From assembly GCA_910584725.1 (NCBI GenBank), contig CAJUBE010000037.1, positions 1 through 45,405 of the forward strand: a stretch of 45,405 nucleotides of DNA. The letters run 5' to 3'. A program made the translations under genes and the position numbers. Source of the DNA: an uncultured Lachnospiraceae bacterium (GTDB taxonomy: Bacteria > Bacillota > Clostridia > Lachnospirales > Lachnospiraceae). The notes under the pieces are model-generated. The model made no database searches. It was not told the DNA's origin and saw only the letters and a list, made by a program, of their open reading frames with translations. Below, piece by piece: positions 42,994-45,405 of the stretch (position 1 is its first letter; the number at the start of each line of letters is the position of its first letter).

Positions 42994-44310
42994 ATGGATT
43001 TCAGCGTATATGTAATCAATGCCATATCTGCAGTCATAGCAGTGGAATACATAGATTACGGGTTTCCGAAGAAATACAGTGGGTTCAGGCGATGGGGTAT
43101 TTTTGCCGCGGGCTGTGTTGTCTATTTTCTGGCAGTTACAGCACTGAACAGAATCATTGATTTTGAAGGTGTGCTGGGATTTTTCTATGGGGCAGTCCTG
43201 ATTGTATATGGAATGTACGCATTAAAAGGAAGACTGCAGGATTTTGTCGTGGCAGGGCTTTTGTGGGTGTTGATAGCGATCATCGGCACCTATGGCATTT
43301 TCAGTGTCATGGGAATCCTTACGGAAAACAGCTTGGGGGAGATGCTGCAGTTACGGGGGGAACGGCGGATTTATGCATCGGTGGTTGCCATAGTGGTGAA
43401 GTTTTCCATGGGAAAAATTGCAGCGGTATTTTTCAGAAGGCGCGATGGTATCTATAAAGAGGAAAATCGGATCGTAGCAAGTGCGTTTGTATTTATGACG
43501 CTGCTTGCGATGGGACTGTTCTGGCTGGAGGCTGGAAATCCGGAAAGTTCAGTGAGATATGCGCTGACGATCGGGATACTGTTGGATGAAGTGGGTATTA
43601 TTGTATTTTTGGTTCAGCTGTATCAGCGTCTTGGCAGGTATCAGAAAGAAAAAATGGAGGCACAGTACCAGAGGGAGAGAGAGCAGGAAAGATTAGAGGG
43701 GCTCATGGATATATACAGGGTCGGCAGGGAGATTAACCACTGGCGCCATGATATGCAGGGAGAGTTGGATGTCCTGTACCGTATGCAGAAAAACGGAAAA
43801 TATGAGGAAGTAGAATCGCACATGGAAAGGCTGTGCAGCGGATTAAAAGATTATCCGGAATTGCCGCAGCCCACCGGAAACGAGGGCTTGGATGCAGCGT
43901 TGATCAAGATGATTCCCAAATGTAAAGAGAGGGGAATCCGTTTCTGCTATGTGATAATGGGGAGACCGGAGCGGATCGACAGTATTGTATTGGGAAATAT
44001 CTTGGACAATCTGCTGTGCAATGGGATGGAGGCGTGTCAGGATCTGGACGGATCAAGGGAAATGGAACTGGTCATACGGGGGCGCATAGATGGGCTGGAA
44101 ATTTATCTGGAAAACAGTATTGGGGAGTCCGTATTGGAGAAGAATCCCTGCTTTGCCAGCCATAAGCAGGAGAAAGAACGGCACGGATTTGGGATGGAGA
44201 GCATCTGCAGAATAGTGGAAGAGTGTGAGGGCACTTACGAATATTGGGAGGAAGAGAAGGAAGGCAGGAGATTCTGCCAGCGCATATATTTGAATGATAT
44301 AAAAGCGTGA
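42994..44310 (+). CDS. AgrC-like sensor histidine kinase, module 2
   Basis: A 438-residue protein with GGAGGGG before ATG 42994. About six N-terminal membrane helices are followed by H252 in INHWRHDM, N-box LDNLLCNGMEAC and G-box RHGFGMESI, all as in the module 1 kinase. The sensor halves differ more than the cytoplasmic halves in loops, as usual for kinases with different or drifting peptide ligands. There is no agrB/agrD pair after it, so its signal must come from elsewhere, possibly the peptide made at 11762. Confidence 0.88.
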   Translation: MDFSVYVINAISAVIAVEYIDYGFPKKYSGFRRWGIFAAGCVVYFLAVTALNRIIDFEGVLGFFYGAVLIVYGMYALKGRLQDFVVAGLLWVLIAIIGTYGIFSVMGILTENSLGEMLQLRGERRIYASVVAIVVKFSMGKIAAVFFRRRDGIYKEENRIVASAFVFMTLLAMGLFWLEAGNPESSVRYALTIGILLDEVGIIVFLVQLYQRLGRYQKEKMEAQYQREREQERLEGLMDIYRVGREINHWRHDMQGELDVLYRMQKNGKYEEVESHMERLCSGLKDYPELPQPTGNEGLDAALIKMIPKCKERGIRFCYVIMGRPERIDSIVLGNILDNLLCNGMEACQDLDGSREMELVIRGRIDGLEIYLENSIGESVLEKNPCFASHKQEKERHGFGMESICRIVEECEGTYEYWEEEKEGRRFCQRIYLNDIKA

Positions 44311-44316
44311 AAACGG

Positions 44317-44342
44317 GGCAGCCGCTATATTGAGTGGCTGCC
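44317..44342 (+). terminator. Hairpin after kinase 2, possible terminator
   Basis: GGCAGCC (44317-44323) is the exact reverse complement of GGCTGCC (44336-44342), just after the kinase stop. No T-run follows, so termination would be weak; a second tiny stem TCTC/GAGA follows. Confidence 0.4.
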
Positions 44343-44356
44343 TCTCTGCGCGAGAG

Positions 44357-44423
44357 ACGTTTTGTGTCGTTTTATGACGGATTATGATAAAATAATTGTT
44401 TTTCTGATTTTTACTGATAAAAT
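44357..44423 (+). promoter_or_regulatory. Second LytTR-type direct repeat and promoter-like site
   Basis: ACGTTTTGTG (44357-44366) and ACGGATTATG (44377-44386) repeat with the same 20-bp step as the pair before agrB, and the bases between share TGTGTCG and ATGACGGATT. A GATAAAAT -10-like box lies at 44416-44423, about 40 bases after the second repeat, as in the agrB promoter. Confidence 0.5.
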
Positions 44424-44510
44424 CAAGATGAAGATATAACATATGAAAATTATTTTTAAAAGCAAGAAATGTTGGTAGTCGTGTATAGCTTCTGAACAGG
44501 AAGCTTTTTT
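44424..44510 (+). ncRNA. Possible short regulated transcript with 11-codon reading frame
   Basis: From the promoter-like box to the terminator at 44487-44510 a transcript of under 90 nucleotides is predicted. It holds only an ATG at 44443 reading MKIIFKSKKCW and a TAG at 44476-44478, with a weak ribosome site. It occupies the place where agrBD would be in module 1. It may be a small RNA, a tiny peptide gene or the relic of a lost pro-peptide gene. Confidence 0.3.
44487..44510 (+). terminator. Rho-independent terminator
   Basis: AGCTTCTG (44487-44494) pairs with CAGGAAGCT (44497-44505 region), followed by a run of T to 44510. Confidence 0.65.
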
Positions 44511-44535
44511 CATGGCAGCGCAGTTTTATAACAGG

Positions 44536-44588
44536 GAGCCAAACTACGGACGGTAAAAAAAAACAGGCAGGTAGTTTTGGCTCTTTTT
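44536..44588 (+). terminator. Second rho-independent terminator
   Basis: GAGCCAAACTAC (44536-44547) pairs with GTAGTTTTGGCTC (44571-44583) with one bulged base, and five T follow (44584-44588). Confidence 0.65.
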
Positions 44589-44618
44589 GTGTTGCATTAA
44601 GACATTTCTGCAGAGGAC

Positions 44619-44664
44619 CTCCACTGGATGGATCTGATACCGTAAACAGATTCAACTAGTGGAG
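44619..44664 (+). promoter_or_regulatory. Ribosome-site-sequestering hairpin before the sigma-like gene
   Basis: CTCCACT (44619-44625) is the exact reverse complement of AGTGGAG (44658-44664), the ribosome site of the gene at 44672. An inner GATCTG/CAGATT pairing strengthens the stem. When folded it would hide the ribosome site, so translation may be controlled. Confidence 0.45.
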
Positions 44665-44671
44665 AAAAACG

Positions 44672-45091
44672 ATGTGGAAACGAAATGATGGAAAAAGTGA
44701 ACCGGATATTCTTCAGAACCAATTTACGGCATATCTGGCAACAGCGGTCAGAAGACAGAGGATGCAGTACATAAGAAGTAAAAGTGTAAGAATGAGCAGA
44801 GAGATTCCAATAGAAAGGTGGGAGAATCAGTCGGTACTACAGATCGATTCGGATATGCTGGAGAGACTTCCTCTTTTGCAGAAAATGGAAAATCAGGGGC
44901 TGCAATCGGCAATAAAAGAGATGAAGGACAGAGAGCGCTATATCTTTTTGGAAAGAGTACTTGCGGATAAAAAAATTGCCGAATTATCACTGGAACTGGG
45001 AATGGAATACAAAAGTGTAGCAACAACCTATTACCGGGCAGTAGGAAAAATCAGGAGACATATGAAGGAGGCGGAGAAGAATGAATTTTAA
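44672..45091 (+). CDS. Small sigma-70-region-4-like regulator of mobile elements
   Basis: A 139-residue basic protein. Residues about 84-135 (EMKDRERYIFLERVLADKKIAELSLELGMEYKSVATTYYRAVGKIRRHM) have the helix-turn-helix of sigma region 4. Small sigma-like proteins of this type, paired with a short HTH protein as here, are common in Tn916-type and other conjugative elements of Firmicutes and regulate element genes. The ribosome site may be masked by the hairpin at 44619-44664. The end overlaps the next gene by 11 bases. Confidence 0.72.
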   Translation: MWKRNDGKSEPDILQNQFTAYLATAVRRQRMQYIRSKSVRMSREIPIERWENQSVLQIDSDMLERLPLLQKMENQGLQSAIKEMKDRERYIFLERVLADKKIAELSLELGMEYKSVATTYYRAVGKIRRHMKEAEKNEF

Positions 45092-45263
45092 GGAATTATT
45101 GCTGTCGGCAAAGGAAAACAGTCAGGAGGCGGTCGGTCAAATATTGCTGATGTATAGACCATTTTTGGTAAAGGAAGCAATCGTTGACGGAATATTTGAT
45201 GAAGATTTGTATCAGGAGTTATGCGTTACATTCATGAATTGTATTAGAAAGTTCCGTATTTAA
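45081..45263 (+). CDS. Short HTH-type (sigma region 2-like) element protein
   Basis: A 60-residue protein with AAGGAGG before ATG 45081, overlapping the sigma-like gene. The layout (FKELLLSAKENSQEAVGQILLMYRPFLVKEA, then FDEDLYQELCVTFMNCIRKFRI) matches the small helix-turn-helix family that accompanies sigma-like proteins on conjugative elements. The DEDLYQEL segment corresponds to sigma region 2.1-2.2. The pair may act as a split sigma factor. Confidence 0.72.
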   Translation: MNFKELLLSAKENSQEAVGQILLMYRPFLVKEAIVDGIFDEDLYQELCVTFMNCIRKFRI

Positions 45264-45278
45264 GTAGGAAAGAGTAGG

Positions 45279-45315
45279 AAAAGCGCTGGGTGTGTGTGCC
45301 AGCGCTTTTCTTTTT
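45279..45315 (+). terminator. Strong rho-independent terminator
   Basis: AAAAGCGCTGG (45279-45289) pairs perfectly with CCAGCGCTTTT (45299-45309), followed by CTTTTT. It closes the sigma-like operon. Confidence 0.85.
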
Positions 45316-45405
45316 CCGCTAAAGTATTTTCATGTAGGTATCCTCCTTAAATGAGGCTGTAAAAAATTCTGTGTCTATGGGTAAAAATCTTTTTTGATAA
45401 GAATT

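Noticed and set aside
45316..45405. Possible edge of an insertion sequence on the minus strand, with an AAGGAGG-like site at about 45339-45345 and an ATG at 45329-45331
   Set aside because: The minus-strand frame stops after four codons and no inverted-repeat partner is within the window, so an insertion-sequence end cannot be supported.

Overview
The window looks like DNA from a Gram-positive anaerobe of the Firmicutes, most probably a Lachnospiraceae-type gut clostridium. This is an inference from strong AGGAGG-type ribosome sites, PcfJ/PcfK-type mobile-element genes, agr-type peptide signalling genes and moderate G+C. No rRNA or tRNA gene was seen. All genes I accept lie on the + strand.

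Layout: (1) 1-8320 is a mobile-element backbone (plasmid or integrative conjugative element): the end of a Toprim/YodL-like protein, PcfK-like, a DUF7666-like protein, PcfJ-like, an unknown protein, a PD-(D/E)XK (Rpn-type) nuclease and a ParM/ParR-like partition pair. (2) 8321-10929 holds a regulatory module: a small ribbon-helix-helix (RHH) protein, a LytTR response regulator and an AgrC-like histidine kinase. (3) 11191-39951 is a nearly gap-free run of about 21 genes. It opens with agrB and agrD and continues with a secreted/membrane VWA protein, a sheath-like protein, two Hcp-like tube proteins, a J-domain protein, two FHA proteins, two PP2C phosphatases, an Hsp70-like ATPase, four unrecognised proteins in the position of baseplate parts, two VgrG spikes, a pentapeptide-repeat protein, an Imm11-like protein, a PAAR-like DUF4280 protein and a 2466-residue VgrG-Rhs fusion with a variable C-terminal toxin. 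(4) 39952-41520 is AT-rich accessory DNA with a candidate immunity gene, a 110-bp inverted-repeat element and a gene fragment. (5) 42027-44310 is a second, homologous RHH-LytTR-kinase module. (6) 44311-45405 carries regulatory hairpins and the small sigma-like/HTH gene pair common on conjugative elements.

The main result is a candidate contractile injection system of T6SS-like composition (sheath, tube, VgrG, PAAR-like tip, VgrG-Rhs effector; no tape measure seen) in a Gram-positive background. It has no recognisable ClpV/AAA+ ATPase, gp25, or TssJ/L/M membrane complex. An Hsp70/J pair, FHA proteins, PP2C phosphatases and a VWA membrane protein stand in the operon instead. The first two genes make a predicted autoinducing peptide, so firing or synthesis is probably controlled by cell density. 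The predicted peptide has Ser in place of the usual Cys (a lactone, not a thiolactone), and agrB appears to start at ATT. The paired regulators on both sides share promoter architecture and a 20-bp-spaced direct repeat that is probably the LytTR site.

Limits: assignments rest on motif reading without database searches. The sheath and baseplate calls are the weakest part of the model, while the VgrG, Rhs, agr, FHA, PP2C, Hsp70 and J-domain calls rest on clear motifs.
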